Shown here piece by piece: positions 16,945 to 25,408 of a stretch of 64,000 nucleotides of DNA; position 1 is the first letter of the stretch; each line of letters begins with the position of its first letter. Under the pieces are notes generated by a model, which was not told the DNA's origin, searched no databases, and saw only the letters and a list, made by a program, of their open reading frames with translations. The stretch comes from an uncultured Mucispirillum sp. (GTDB taxonomy: Bacteria; Chrysiogenota; Deferribacteres; Deferribacterales; Mucispirillaceae): the NCBI GenBank assembly GCA_944326705.1, contig CALVEY010000003.1, forward strand, positions 41,768-105,767. Direction: 5' to 3'. The position numbers were made by a program, and so were the translations under genes.

Positions 16945-18339
16945 TTAAGAAAGCGGTGCTTTAAATTCAAAAGTAAACCTTAAGCCGTTATCTATACGCT
17001 CTACCTTTGATTTGCCGTGGTGTCTTTCTACTATTGTGCCGGCAATTACAATGCCCCAGTAGTCAAAACTTTGGGAAAGCATAGTATGTTTCCATGGGCT
17101 AAACATACTTTCAATAATATAATCTGCTACTTCCACACCTTCTAAATCTATATTTATAGTAAAGAAATCACTGTTTGATGAAAGTGTGATTTTAAAATGC
17201 AGGCTCTGGCAGTTAGAAAAATAGCGGATATTATCCTTTAAAATATAGCATACTGCTAATTTTAAAAACATCTTGTTGCCAAGTATATGAAAAGGTCTGC
17301 TCTCTGCTAAATTATACTCTACTTCATAACTGTCAGTAAATTTATAAAGATATGCTGTAAAATTCCTGTCTACATTTTTTTCTGCCAGAGAAACAACCAG
17401 CTGGCTCATAAACTCATTTATATCAACATTTTCTGTAAGCTTAAATGATATTGCATGGGTATAGTCATTATATCCTGCAATAATTTCTTCTATTAAAAGC
17501 AGTTTATTATCAACAATCTTCCATAAGTTCTGCATGTGAGCATCAGACTCTGTTTTTGTTTTTATCTGCCTAATAAAGCCCCCGGCAGCAGTTAATGCAT
17601 TCATTACATTATGGGATAAATGGCGAGAAAAACCTGCCACAATAGACTGCTCTTCTATTTTACGCATTTGAAGTATTTTTGTAATTTTAGTAGTTATATC
17701 ATCAAAAATAATTTCAAAATTATAGCTGTCATCACTTAATGCTATTACATGGCCAGCAATACTTATGCTCTCCCCTTTCTTATTTATCAGCTTGCCTGAA
17801 AAATTAGAATCAGAGCCCTGCAAAGCAGCCCCCATACAGCGCTTTACTTCTATTGCTGTATTTTCATCAAATATTTTAAATATATTTTCTTCTATTAAAA
17901 AGTCATCATCTTGGTATACTTTTGCAAATTTTCTATTATAAAAGAAAATATCCCCAGTTAAGTCTATCTCTACAATACTTTCTGGCGATGCGTTTAAGAT
18001 ATGCTCTAACTTATTCATAAAATAAGTTATACGCTGCAAACCGCCTTCCTTTTCCATATATGGAGAGTATTTGCCTGCTATTTTTGTCATAAAAAAAGTA
18101 TCAAGGCTTGCATGGACTGCAGTTTTTATGGAATCTATATCATTAGAACTGTCTATAAAATAGCTGCCATTATAGGGATTTTTGTCTTTTACAATAATCA
18201 CAAAGCAGGACGGAGAATATTCATCAGGAAATTCTGTAACGATAGCGTGTGCTTCATTTTTACTGCACAGCTTAAAATGGTCATTTAATTCTTTTGCAAT
18301 CCCTTCATAATGCGGAAGGTTTACATAAACATGTCTCAC
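16945..18339 (-). CDS. PAS-containing sensor histidine kinase-like protein with degenerate ATPase domain
   Basis: 464 residues with no clear membrane segment. An N-terminal domain (~1-110) of unknown type is followed by a PAS-like domain (ESIVEIDLTGDIFFYNRKFAKVY). A dimerisation helix holds the likely phospho-acceptor His in HLSHNVMNAL near residue 240. The ATPase-like domain keeps an Asn in LKDNIRYF and a G2-like WGIVIAGTIVERHHG. The usual DxGxG box is not recognisable (DLEGVEVADYI), so ATP binding may be weak or lost. It follows the FliL-like gene by 64 bases in the same direction; no response regulator is adjacent. Confidence 0.7.
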   Translation of the reverse strand: MRHVYVNLPHYEGIAKELNDHFKLCSKNEAHAIVTEFPDEYSPSCFVIIVKDKNPYNGSYFIDSSNDIDSIKTAVHASLDTFFMTKIAGKYSPYMEKEGGLQRITYFMNKLEHILNASPESIVEIDLTGDIFFYNRKFAKVYQDDDFLIEENIFKIFDENTAIEVKRCMGAALQGSDSNFSGKLINKKGESISIAGHVIALSDDSYNFEIIFDDITTKITKILQMRKIEEQSIVAGFSRHLSHNVMNALTAAGGFIRQIKTKTESDAHMQNLWKIVDNKLLLIEEIIAGYNDYTHAISFKLTENVDINEFMSQLVVSLAEKNVDRNFTAYLYKFTDSYEVEYNLAESRPFHILGNKMFLKLAVCYILKDNIRYFSNCQSLHFKITLSSNSDFFTINIDLEGVEVADYIIESMFSPWKHTMLSQSFDYWGIVIAGTIVERHHGKSKVERIDNGLRFTFEFKAPLS

Positions 18340-18403
18340 AATATTCTCCCCAGTGTTCTTTTACGCTATCATTATAATGCACCATTGTCAAGGTGCTTAT
18401 ATT

Positions 18404-18922
18404 CTAACCACAGAGAAAACTCTCAAAATATATTTCAACAACAGCATTGTTTTTTAATACATTATTCATTTTAGCTTTTAAATCACGCTTTATATATGCC
18501 ATAATAGACGGTCTGTCTATATCTATAACAGGATAATTTTTCATCATATTTCTTATTTCATTAACAGTCTGTGCCGTAATTTCTTCTATAGCTTCTGCAT
18601 CTTTTTTACTATGGGCTTCAAATACAATATCTATTTTAAAATATCCAGGGGTATCTGTTTCTCTTAACTTATAAGCATCGCAGTATATATCATTTATGCG
18701 CACATAATAAAGCTGCCTGTTTTTTTTCTCACTTTTTACTTTATACATATCATAAATGGTAGGTTCCTGTCTTTTTAATGTTACTTTTGAGAAATCTGCC
18801 TGTTTAATATCTATTTTGCCATAAAGCTCCCAAATAACCAGCACTATGGCAGTCATTACTAAAAGCCATATAAGTAATTTTACTAATTTTTTGAATGTTG
18901 TATCTTTTCTTTCTTTACTCAT
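18404..18922 (-). CDS. FliL-like membrane protein
   Basis: 172 residues from ATG 18920-18922 (MSKERKDTTFKK). One N-terminal membrane helix (LLIWLLVMTAIVLVIW) is followed by a soluble domain. This reads YFKIDIVFEAHSKKDAEAIEE...IRNMMKNYP...IKRDLKAKMNNVL...VVEIYFESF, the pattern of FliL, which sits at the flagellar motor near the stator. The match rests on overall pattern and ending, not a strict motif. Another ATG at 18937 adds five residues. No motor genes are adjacent; the next gene on the strand is the sensor kinase-like one. Confidence 0.5.
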   Translation of the reverse strand: MSKERKDTTFKKLVKLLIWLLVMTAIVLVIWELYGKIDIKQADFSKVTLKRQEPTIYDMYKVKSEKKNRQLYYVRINDIYCDAYKLRETDTPGYFKIDIVFEAHSKKDAEAIEEITAQTVNEIRNMMKNYPVIDIDRPSIMAYIKRDLKAKMNNVLKNNAVVEIYFESFLCG

Positions 18923-18980
18923 ACAAAATAATATCATATTATTTTACTTTATTAAAGAGATATTTATAAGGGAGCATACA

Positions 18981-20237
18981 TTGAATATATATTTTGTTAC
19001 ATTTGGCTGCAAAGTAAATGCAGGGGAAGACCAGTATTATTTATCACAGCTTATTGAACAGGGTTTTAAAGAAGCTGCATCAATCCATGATGCAGATATA
19101 GTTGTAATAAATACATGCGCAGTAACAGAAACTGCTGCTAAAAAATCAGCCCATTATATAGAAAAATTAAGAAAAGAAAATAAAGACTTAAAAATAATTG
19201 TTACAGGCTGCCTGACTGAAGAAAAAGGTATATCACTTAAAGAATACGGTGCAGATATAGTTGTAACTAACGGCTCAAAAAGTCAGCTTGTAAACCATAT
19301 ATTAAATTTAACTGATGGTTATATTAAAGCATCTGATGGCAGCTTTGCAGGGGGTGCATTATTATCTCATACAAGCACTAAAACAAGAGCATTTTATAAA
19401 ATACAAGACGGATGCGATGCTTTTTGCACATACTGCATAATCCCAGAGCTTAGGGGTAAGCCAAAAAGTATGCCAAAAGATGAAGTAATAAGCGGATTTA
19501 AAAAGCTTTTATCATTAGGCTATAAAGAAATAGTGCTTGTAGGTATACATATAGGGCTTTACGGCAAAGATTTAGAAATAAATATAACTGATATTTTAGA
19601 AGAACTTGTAAAAATTGAAGGTGATTTCCGCATAAGGCTTACCAGTATAGAGATTAATGAAATAGATGACAGATTATTATATTTAATAAAAGATAATAAA
19701 AAAATATGCCCGCACCTGCATATTCCATTACAAAGCGGCTGCGATAAAATTTTATCACTTATGGGCAGAAAATATAAAAAAGATGACTATATAAAATTAA
19801 TTGAAAAAGCACGAAGCATTATACCAAATGTAACAATAGGCTCAGATATTATTGCAGGCTTTCCTTCTGAAACTGATGAAGATTTTAATGATACACTTAA
19901 AACTTTACAATCTGCAGGTACAGAGTTTTATCATGCCTTTCCATATTCTGAAAGAAAAGGCACAGTGGCAGAAAATATGGAAAATAAAGTAGATGTAAAA
20001 ATAAGAGAAGAAAGAGCCGCATTATTAAGACAGCAGGGGCTTAAAAGCCTTATGAATTTATATAATAACTCCATTGGCAAAACATACAGAGTTCTCTCAG
20101 AAAAAGGCAGCAAAGGCCATACAGAAAACTATATGCTTATACATTATGATAAAAATACAGAACCAAACAAGTTTATAGATGTATTAGTAACAGAAATAAA
20201 AGATAATAAACTGTTTGGAAAAGTGGTGGAAAAATAA
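18981..20237 (+). CDS. mtaB: tRNA t6A37 methylthiotransferase MtaB
   Basis: 418 residues from a TTG start at 18981, chosen because AAGGGAG lies six to seven bases upstream and the protein then begins MNIYFVTFGCKVN like the family. The N-terminal cluster cysteines are in TFGCKVN, INTCAVT and VTGCLTE. The radical-SAM cluster is in DGCDAFCTYC, followed by ELRGKPKS and a C-terminal TRAM-like region. It converts t6A to ms2t6A in tRNAs reading ANN codons. It is divergent from the FliL-like gene. Confidence 0.92.
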   Translation: MNIYFVTFGCKVNAGEDQYYLSQLIEQGFKEAASIHDADIVVINTCAVTETAAKKSAHYIEKLRKENKDLKIIVTGCLTEEKGISLKEYGADIVVTNGSKSQLVNHILNLTDGYIKASDGSFAGGALLSHTSTKTRAFYKIQDGCDAFCTYCIIPELRGKPKSMPKDEVISGFKKLLSLGYKEIVLVGIHIGLYGKDLEINITDILEELVKIEGDFRIRLTSIEINEIDDRLLYLIKDNKKICPHLHIPLQSGCDKILSLMGRKYKKDDYIKLIEKARSIIPNVTIGSDIIAGFPSETDEDFNDTLKTLQSAGTEFYHAFPYSERKGTVAENMENKVDVKIREERAALLRQQGLKSLMNLYNNSIGKTYRVLSEKGSKGHTENYMLIHYDKNTEPNKFIDVLVTEIKDNKLFGKVVEK

Positions 20238-20264
20238 TATATTAAAATAATTACTATAAAATTT

Positions 20265-20291
20265 AGCCTTTCTATAAGAAAGGCTTTTTTT
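20265..20291 (+). terminator. Terminator after mtaB
   Basis: AGCCTTT pairs with AAAGGCT over a seven-base loop and is followed by seven T on the plus strand. Confidence 0.85.
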
Positions 20292-20307
20292 ATTTTGATT
20301 TTTTAAT

Positions 20308-20344
20308 AAAAAAAGACTGCCACAGAGAATGCTCTGTGACAGTC
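20308..20344 (-). terminator. Terminator after the flavocytochrome gene
   Basis: A 13-base stem (GACTGCCACAGAG with CTCTGTGACAGTC, one mismatch) with a four-base loop is followed by seven T on the minus strand. It lies back to back with the mtaB terminator. Confidence 0.88.
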
Positions 20345-20378
20345 CACTAGAAGATGTATATTTGAGGTAAAGGGTTTA

Positions 20379-22220
20379 TTATTTTAATGCTGCAGCCTGC
20401 TCACCTGCTATTCTTCCGAATGTGATTGTTTCAGAGATAGAGTTGCCACCAAGTCTGTTTGCACCATGAACGCCGCCTGTTACTTCGCCGCCTGCATATA
20501 AGCCTTTTATAACTTTGCCTTCTGTATTAATAACTCGCGCTTTTTCATCTATTTTTAAACCGCCCATACAGTAGTGGATAGCTGGTTTAACTTCTATTGC
20601 ATAGAAATTAGGGCCTTCAATTTTTTGTGCAAAATTATGTCTGCCAAAATCTTCATCTTTGCCTTTTTCTACCATTGTATTAAACCTTGCCACTGTTGCT
20701 TTTAAAGCATCTGCTGGTATTGATAATTCTTTTGCAAGCTCATCTAATGATTTACCCTGTTTTACTTTGCCAAGCTGGAAAAATGCACCTGTTTGTTTTA
20801 CATTTTTTCTAACTGTATCATCAAATACGATAAAGCATGATGCACCTTTTTGTTTTCTAATAGCTGCAGTTGTAACATCTCTTGTTGTAAGCTCACTGAT
20901 AAAGCGTTTGCCATCTCTGTTTACAAAGATACCGCCTGCACCACGAACGATTTCTGATACGATTACAGGGCTTCCTACAAGCATAGTAGGGTTAAGCTGA
21001 ATTTCTTTCATATCAACTGTTGCAGCACCAATTGATGTACCAAGAACTATACCGTCACCTTGCGTGCCTGGCTGGTTAGAAGTCTGCACGCCTTTTACAT
21101 CTGGTCTATAGCTTGCAACTAATTTATTATTTGCACCAAAACCGCCTGATGCTAATATTACAGCTTTTGCATCAATCTGATAGATACCAGAATGTTTACC
21201 TTTTACTAATACACCTGTTACATCGCCGTTTGCATTAGTAACTAATTTTACAACTTTTGAATTAACTCTTACATCTGCACCATCTTTAACAACTCTTTGT
21301 CTTAATTTTGCACTTAAAAATGGTCCTACAAAGTCGCCGCTTGTTGGTCCGTGGAATCTAGGATATGTTGCACCGCCGCCCATAGCTATAAAGCCAAGCT
21401 CTGCATTTATTGATGCAAGCCATTCTATAGATTTAGATGACTGGTCTGCTAATATTCTTACAAGGTCAGGATTATTTATATTTTTACCGCCTTTCATAGT
21501 GTCGTTAAACATTACATCTGGACTATCAGGTATTTTTTTAGCCTTTTGAAACCTTGTGCCTGCTGCATTCATACCACCTGCTGCAAGCTGAGAGTTACCG
21601 CCAACAATTGGCATTTTTTCAAGCATAATAACTTTTTTGCCTTTGCTTAGTGCTGTGATTGCTGCTGTAAAGCCTGTTGCACCAGTGCCCACAACAACTA
21701 TATCTGTTTTTTCTACTCTTACAGGTTTTGCGTTTGCATATTTGCTTAAATCCTCATACCATTCTGTTTTTACTTTGCCGCCTGCTGATATGTTCATATC
21801 AAATTCATGGCAGTTTAAGCAGTATGATTTAGATGGAGTGTGTCCTGTATGACATGTTGTACAGTTCATTGTGCCTAAGTGAGAGCTGTGCGGATTAATT
21901 TCCCCTTCAGTTATTTTTGCCATATCTGCAAGTGAGCCGTGGCAGCTTTCGCAGTTTGCATTAATGTCTTTCTCGCTGTCATCAATAACTGATGATGAGT
22001 GGCAGCCTTCACAGTTTTCAACAGTGCCTGCTTTCATGTGTATGCCTGATAAATAGGCTGCTTTCTTACCTTTTGCATAAGAATTAGCTGTTTTTGTATC
22101 AAAAACACTTTTTTCTGCTGCAGGAGCAGCTACTGCTGTCATTTCTTTGTTAGGAGCGACAGCCATTGTTATAACCAGTGTTAAAACAATTACTCCTAAG
22201 ACAATTATTTTTTTATTCAT
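20379..22220 (-). CDS. Flavocytochrome c, fumarate-reductase type
   Basis: 613 residues from ATG 22218-22220, preceded by GGGGG. An export signal (KKIIVLGVIVLTLVITMAVA) is followed by a tetrahaem cytochrome domain with CEGCH, CESCH, CTTCH and CLNCH. Next is an FAD domain (VVVGTGATGFTAAITALSKGKKVIMLEKM) with the fumarate-reductase active-site regions ELTTRD, HYCMGG and GGVHGANRLGGN. This is the soluble periplasmic FccA form; related enzymes reduce urocanate or other enoates, so the substrate is not certain. It lies 81 bases after the MocR-like gene on the same strand. Confidence 0.9.
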   Translation of the reverse strand: MNKKIIVLGVIVLTLVITMAVAPNKEMTAVAAPAAEKSVFDTKTANSYAKGKKAAYLSGIHMKAGTVENCEGCHSSSVIDDSEKDINANCESCHGSLADMAKITEGEINPHSSHLGTMNCTTCHTGHTPSKSYCLNCHEFDMNISAGGKVKTEWYEDLSKYANAKPVRVEKTDIVVVGTGATGFTAAITALSKGKKVIMLEKMPIVGGNSQLAAGGMNAAGTRFQKAKKIPDSPDVMFNDTMKGGKNINNPDLVRILADQSSKSIEWLASINAELGFIAMGGGATYPRFHGPTSGDFVGPFLSAKLRQRVVKDGADVRVNSKVVKLVTNANGDVTGVLVKGKHSGIYQIDAKAVILASGGFGANNKLVASYRPDVKGVQTSNQPGTQGDGIVLGTSIGAATVDMKEIQLNPTMLVGSPVIVSEIVRGAGGIFVNRDGKRFISELTTRDVTTAAIRKQKGASCFIVFDDTVRKNVKQTGAFFQLGKVKQGKSLDELAKELSIPADALKATVARFNTMVEKGKDEDFGRHNFAQKIEGPNFYAIEVKPAIHYCMGGLKIDEKARVINTEGKVIKGLYAGGEVTGGVHGANRLGGNSISETITFGRIAGEQAAALK

Positions 22221-22301
22221 AAATGACCCCCGTTTTACTAGGATAATACAGACTAATGTCAAAGATATAGTGCCAATTTATGAATTCAGCCTGAACCAGA
22301 A

Positions 22302-23735
22302 TTATTTTAACTTACTTATATTATTTTTTAACCTGATTAAACCTTCTTCTAATTCTGCATCACTGCAGGCAGCATTGCATATTGATATATGAGTTGTATT
22401 ACTTTGGTTAAAGAAAAAACCTGGATAAAATAATACATCATTTGTTACTTCAAAAAGTTTTTTTGTGTTTATATTTTTAAACTTAAGCCATATATAAAAA
22501 TCAGAATTACTTTCGTCCCACTCTGCATCATCTTTTAAATATTTCTTTAAAAGACTGTGAGAAAGCTCTCTTTTATGCAGCATAATTTCCCTTACTTTTT
22601 CTAAATAGTTATCATATACACCGCTTACCATAAGCTCTGTAACAATAAGCTGCAAAAGCATACTCGGGTATATATCATGCTGAGCCTTTACATCGCTTAG
22701 TTTTTCTATAACATTTTTAGGAGCTGCTATCCATGAAATGCCAAGGTTGATAGTTAATGTTCTAAGTAATGAGCCTAGATATATTACGCTGTCATTATTA
22801 TCAAGAGCAAAAAGTGAACTGTCATGAGGCTTATCAAACCATATATCGCGCATAGAGTCCACTTCCATAACTGGTATCCTGTATTTTGCAGCAGTGCTTA
22901 AAAGTGCTTTTTTTCTTTCAAGCCCCATATTTATGCCTGTTGGGTTGTGATATGTAGAGTTTAAATATATCATAGTGCTTCTTGCAGATAACTCTTTTTT
23001 AAGCTTTTCTATAATTATACCTTCCCTGTCCTGCTCTATGCCTATCATATTTACACCAGTATAATGCACAATAGAATCCATATTTATTACATTTGGAGTA
23101 GCATATATAAAATTAGATGCAAAACTTAAAAAAGCCATGGCAGAAAGATTTATACCCTGCAGAACACTTGGAATAATAAGTATATTATCTGCTGAAATAT
23201 TTTTGCCCTGCATAGATATTCTTTCTGCAATAATTTTTCTTAAAGGCAGGTAGCCGTATTTATTAAAATGATTTATGCGGCTTAAATCTTTTGCACATAT
23301 TTTAGATGTTGCTTCAGAGATATATGATGCTAAAAAGTTAAAATCTTTGCCTAAGCCTGCCGCTGATATATTTATGGCGTTTTCATTTGTGCTGGAGTTT
23401 GTAAGCTGGTCAATCCTGTTAATATTGCCATACCTGTGCATGCCTATGGAAAAATATTTATCCCAGTTAGGTGAATGGTTTGCGTCGTTATCAAATATAT
23501 TTTTTACAAATATGCCAGACTGTGGCACAACTTCCACATAAGACATATATATAAGCTGCTCTATTGCCATAATTACAGTGTTGCGGCTTACTTGAAATAT
23601 TTCACAAAGCTTTCTTTGAGAAGGCAGTCTTGTATTTGGTTTTAATCTGCCCTTTTCTATATCATTAATGATAATATCTGCTATCTGCAGATATAAATGC
23701 TCGCTGCTGTTTTCTAACTTCCAATGACTATACAT
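22302..23735 (-). CDS. MocR-like regulator (GntR DNA-binding domain plus aminotransferase-like domain), PLP lysine missing
   Basis: 477 residues. The N-terminal winged helix (~1-75) has the GntR signature LPSQRKLCEIFQVSRNTVIMAIEQL. The rest is a fold-type I aminotransferase-like domain with YHNPTGINM and VIYLGSLLRTLTINLGISWIAAP. In active MocR proteins that segment reads like YIGSFSKTLFPGLRLGY; here Arg325 replaces the PLP-binding Lys, and the later substrate-binding Arg is also absent. It therefore probably cannot bind PLP by a Schiff base. It is just upstream of the flavocytochrome gene, its likely target. A paired CCAGTT site lies in its own promoter region. Confidence 0.85.
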   Translation of the reverse strand: MYSHWKLENSSEHLYLQIADIIINDIEKGRLKPNTRLPSQRKLCEIFQVSRNTVIMAIEQLIYMSYVEVVPQSGIFVKNIFDNDANHSPNWDKYFSIGMHRYGNINRIDQLTNSSTNENAINISAAGLGKDFNFLASYISEATSKICAKDLSRINHFNKYGYLPLRKIIAERISMQGKNISADNILIIPSVLQGINLSAMAFLSFASNFIYATPNVINMDSIVHYTGVNMIGIEQDREGIIIEKLKKELSARSTMIYLNSTYHNPTGINMGLERKKALLSTAAKYRIPVMEVDSMRDIWFDKPHDSSLFALDNNDSVIYLGSLLRTLTINLGISWIAAPKNVIEKLSDVKAQHDIYPSMLLQLIVTELMVSGVYDNYLEKVREIMLHKRELSHSLLKKYLKDDAEWDESNSDFYIWLKFKNINTKKLFEVTNDVLFYPGFFFNQSNTTHISICNAACSDAELEEGLIRLKNNISKLK

Positions 23736-23795
23736 ATACCTGTATCCTGTATACTTAAATAATCAAACTTATACATAATATAAATTGATTTTTAT

Positions 23796-23830
23796 AGTTC
23801 CAGTTTTGATTTGGTAATGATACCAGTTTA
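23796..23830. promoter_or_regulatory. Direct-repeat operator candidate upstream of the first MocR-like gene
   Basis: AGTTCCAGTTT, 14 bases, then TACCAGTTTA: two CCAGTT half-sites starting 23 bases apart (23800 and 23823). An identical arrangement with the same spacing is at 48180-48212. Paired direct repeats are typical of MocR/GabR operators. It lies 61-95 bases upstream of the regulator's start, suggesting autoregulation. Confidence 0.6.
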
Positions 23831-23966
23831 TGCAAAAAAAGTATATTTGTTATTTTATACCTGATGAAAGAAAATATTTTAAAGAAATATACATATAAAG
23901 ATAAGAAAAATAATTAGAATAAAATTATGGAAAATATATAAGAAGATGAATAGATAAGTTTATTTT

Positions 23967-24581
23967 CTATTCATCTATATGGTGGTCATCGTTATCATGA
24001 AAACTGCCTGATTCCTTTGCTGCTTCTGCCAGTTTATGATAATCTGTTGTATCATTTTTCACATGCTCTAGAAGCTGCAGGCAAATCCATGCGTCAGTTG
24101 CTGCATACTCAAGCTGCCTAGGGGTAAGCTTACTTAAAGCCCAGTTGGTTTTTTGTGAGCTTTTTACAAGCTTTCTGCCTAAATATCTTGCTGTTAATGC
24201 TCTTGCACCAGACTGCACAAGCCCTTTCTTTTTCATTTCAGCAGATAAATCATAAAAACCGCCCTGCTTAAACTTGCAAAGCTCATTTAAGCGTCTTATA
24301 TCGTCCTGCACACCAACGCCTACTTTAGTTATTTTTTCATCTGATAAAAGCTCTACAAGTCTGCCTGAAAAACGCACATATTTTAACTGGAAAATAAATG
24401 CTTCTTCATTAGTTGCAAGCTGAATAATTGAAACAGGAAATTTTTGCCCCTTAAAAAATGCTGGGCGGGATTCTGTATCAAACCCTATACATTCTGCTGC
24501 AAAAAGTTTGTCTAATGCTGCCTCTGCTTTTGATAAATTATCTACTACTGTAATAGGACCTTGAAAAGAAATAGGCTCCAT
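23967..24581 (-). CDS. DEDDy 3'-5' exonuclease-domain protein (RNase D/WRN-like)
   Basis: 204 residues, a single exonuclease domain without HRDC. The four acidic positions are seen in IGFDTESRP (Asp, Glu), GVGVQDDIRRL (Asp) and EYAATDAWICLQLLE (Tyr, Asp), giving the DEDDy form. Such proteins trim RNA or DNA 3' ends. It is the last gene after flgL-fliW-csrA, 84 bases from csrA, and may be transcribed with them. Confidence 0.88.
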   Translation of the reverse strand: MEPISFQGPITVVDNLSKAEAALDKLFAAECIGFDTESRPAFFKGQKFPVSIIQLATNEEAFIFQLKYVRFSGRLVELLSDEKITKVGVGVQDDIRRLNELCKFKQGGFYDLSAEMKKKGLVQSGARALTARYLGRKLVKSSQKTNWALSKLTPRQLEYAATDAWICLQLLEHVKNDTTDYHKLAEAAKESGSFHDNDDHHIDE

Positions 24582-24665
24582 TGTGTTGATATCTTCTACA
24601 GAGATTTTTAAATCTTTAATAGGAAGATGATTAATGTCTACTATGGTAACACCTGTAAATATATA

Positions 24666-24905
24666 TTATTTATACTTCTTAAAATACTCAGCTAATGAAA
24701 TAATATTTTCTTTCGGTGTTTCCTTAGGTACTGCCTGCAGATTTTCATTTTTAATAGCTTCATAGACTTCTTTTCTATGAACTACTATATTTTTAGGCGC
24801 TTCTATACCAAGCTTGATAGCCTTGCCCGTAATCTCGACTACCCTAACTTCAATATCATCGCCAATCATGATGCTTTCGTTGCTTTTTCTTGAGAGAACT
24901 AACAT
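24666..24905 (-). CDS. csrA: Carbon storage regulator CsrA
   Basis: 79 residues from ATG 24903-24905 ([25 protein letters not shown]...[16 protein letters not shown]). CsrA is a homodimeric RNA-binding protein that blocks translation at GGA sites, classically of flagellin mRNA. It starts one base after the fliW stop, so the two are coupled. The C-terminus is about 15-20 residues longer than in E. coli, as in many bacteria that also use FliW. Confidence 0.95.
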   Translation of the reverse strand: MLVLSRKSNESIMIGDDIEVRVVEITGKAIKLGIEAPKNIVVHRKEVYEAIKNENLQAVPKETPKENIISLAEYFKKYK

Positions 24906-24906
24906 A

Positions 24907-25386
24907 TTACTCACTCTCAAATAAAGGCGTTTTTATTTTATAAGCATCATCATCAAGGATAATCTGCTTCGCCAGTTTTTTTTCAAAATTAACTACAAGC
25001 GGTGCCCGCAGGTTAGCAGTAGATAATTTTGGGTCAGTAGGTACTACAACGATAGAAAATAATTTCATTTCTTTCTTATCACTTATTGCAAGAACTTTCA
25101 ACTCCCTTTTTGGAATATCTGGATGATAGTCCTTAAAAAAAGTATTTGTTTCAATAAGGATAAAACAAATATCTGTATCCTCTACTGATTGAAACCATAA
25201 AAACGGGTATGAGTTATCATCAGAGATTATTAAAAAATCCTGCAAATCAGGGAACCCTAAAAGGGGAGAACTTAAAGTTATAACATCATCTTCTGAATAT
25301 TCAATCTCACCAAGCTTGGCTGAATTAATCTTCATTCTACTATTTCCGTCCTTTTTAATGTCCTGTTTTGATACAGTATTTGCCAT
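24907..25386 (-). CDS. fliW: Flagellar assembly factor FliW
   Basis: 159 residues. The core ([31 protein letters not shown]...[20 protein letters not shown]) is characteristic of FliW, which binds CsrA and flagellin to couple flagellin synthesis to secretion. The start at 25386 gives an 18-residue N-terminal extension. A later start at [10 protein letters not shown] (25332), with AAGGACGG about ten bases upstream, is also plausible. It lies 22 bases after flgL and one base before csrA. Confidence 0.9.
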   Translation of the reverse strand: MANTVSKQDIKKDGNSRMKINSAKLGEIEYSEDDVITLSSPLLGFPDLQDFLIISDDNSYPFLWFQSVEDTDICFILIETNTFFKDYHPDIPKRELKVLAISDKKEMKLFSIVVVPTDPKLSTANLRAPLVVNFEKKLAKQIILDDDAYKIKTPLFESE

Positions 25387-25408
25387 ATATATACCTATTA
25401 TACACTAA

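Noticed and set aside
18846..18980. Upstream in-frame extension of mtaB to 18846
   Set aside because: It would run across the FliL-like gene, and the TTG at 18981 has a good ribosome-binding site and matches the family N-terminus.
22258..22279. TTGGCAC on the minus strand upstream of the flavocytochrome gene, like a sigma-54 -24 element
   Set aside because: The -12 GC is missing at the correct distance (TTTG instead of TTGC).
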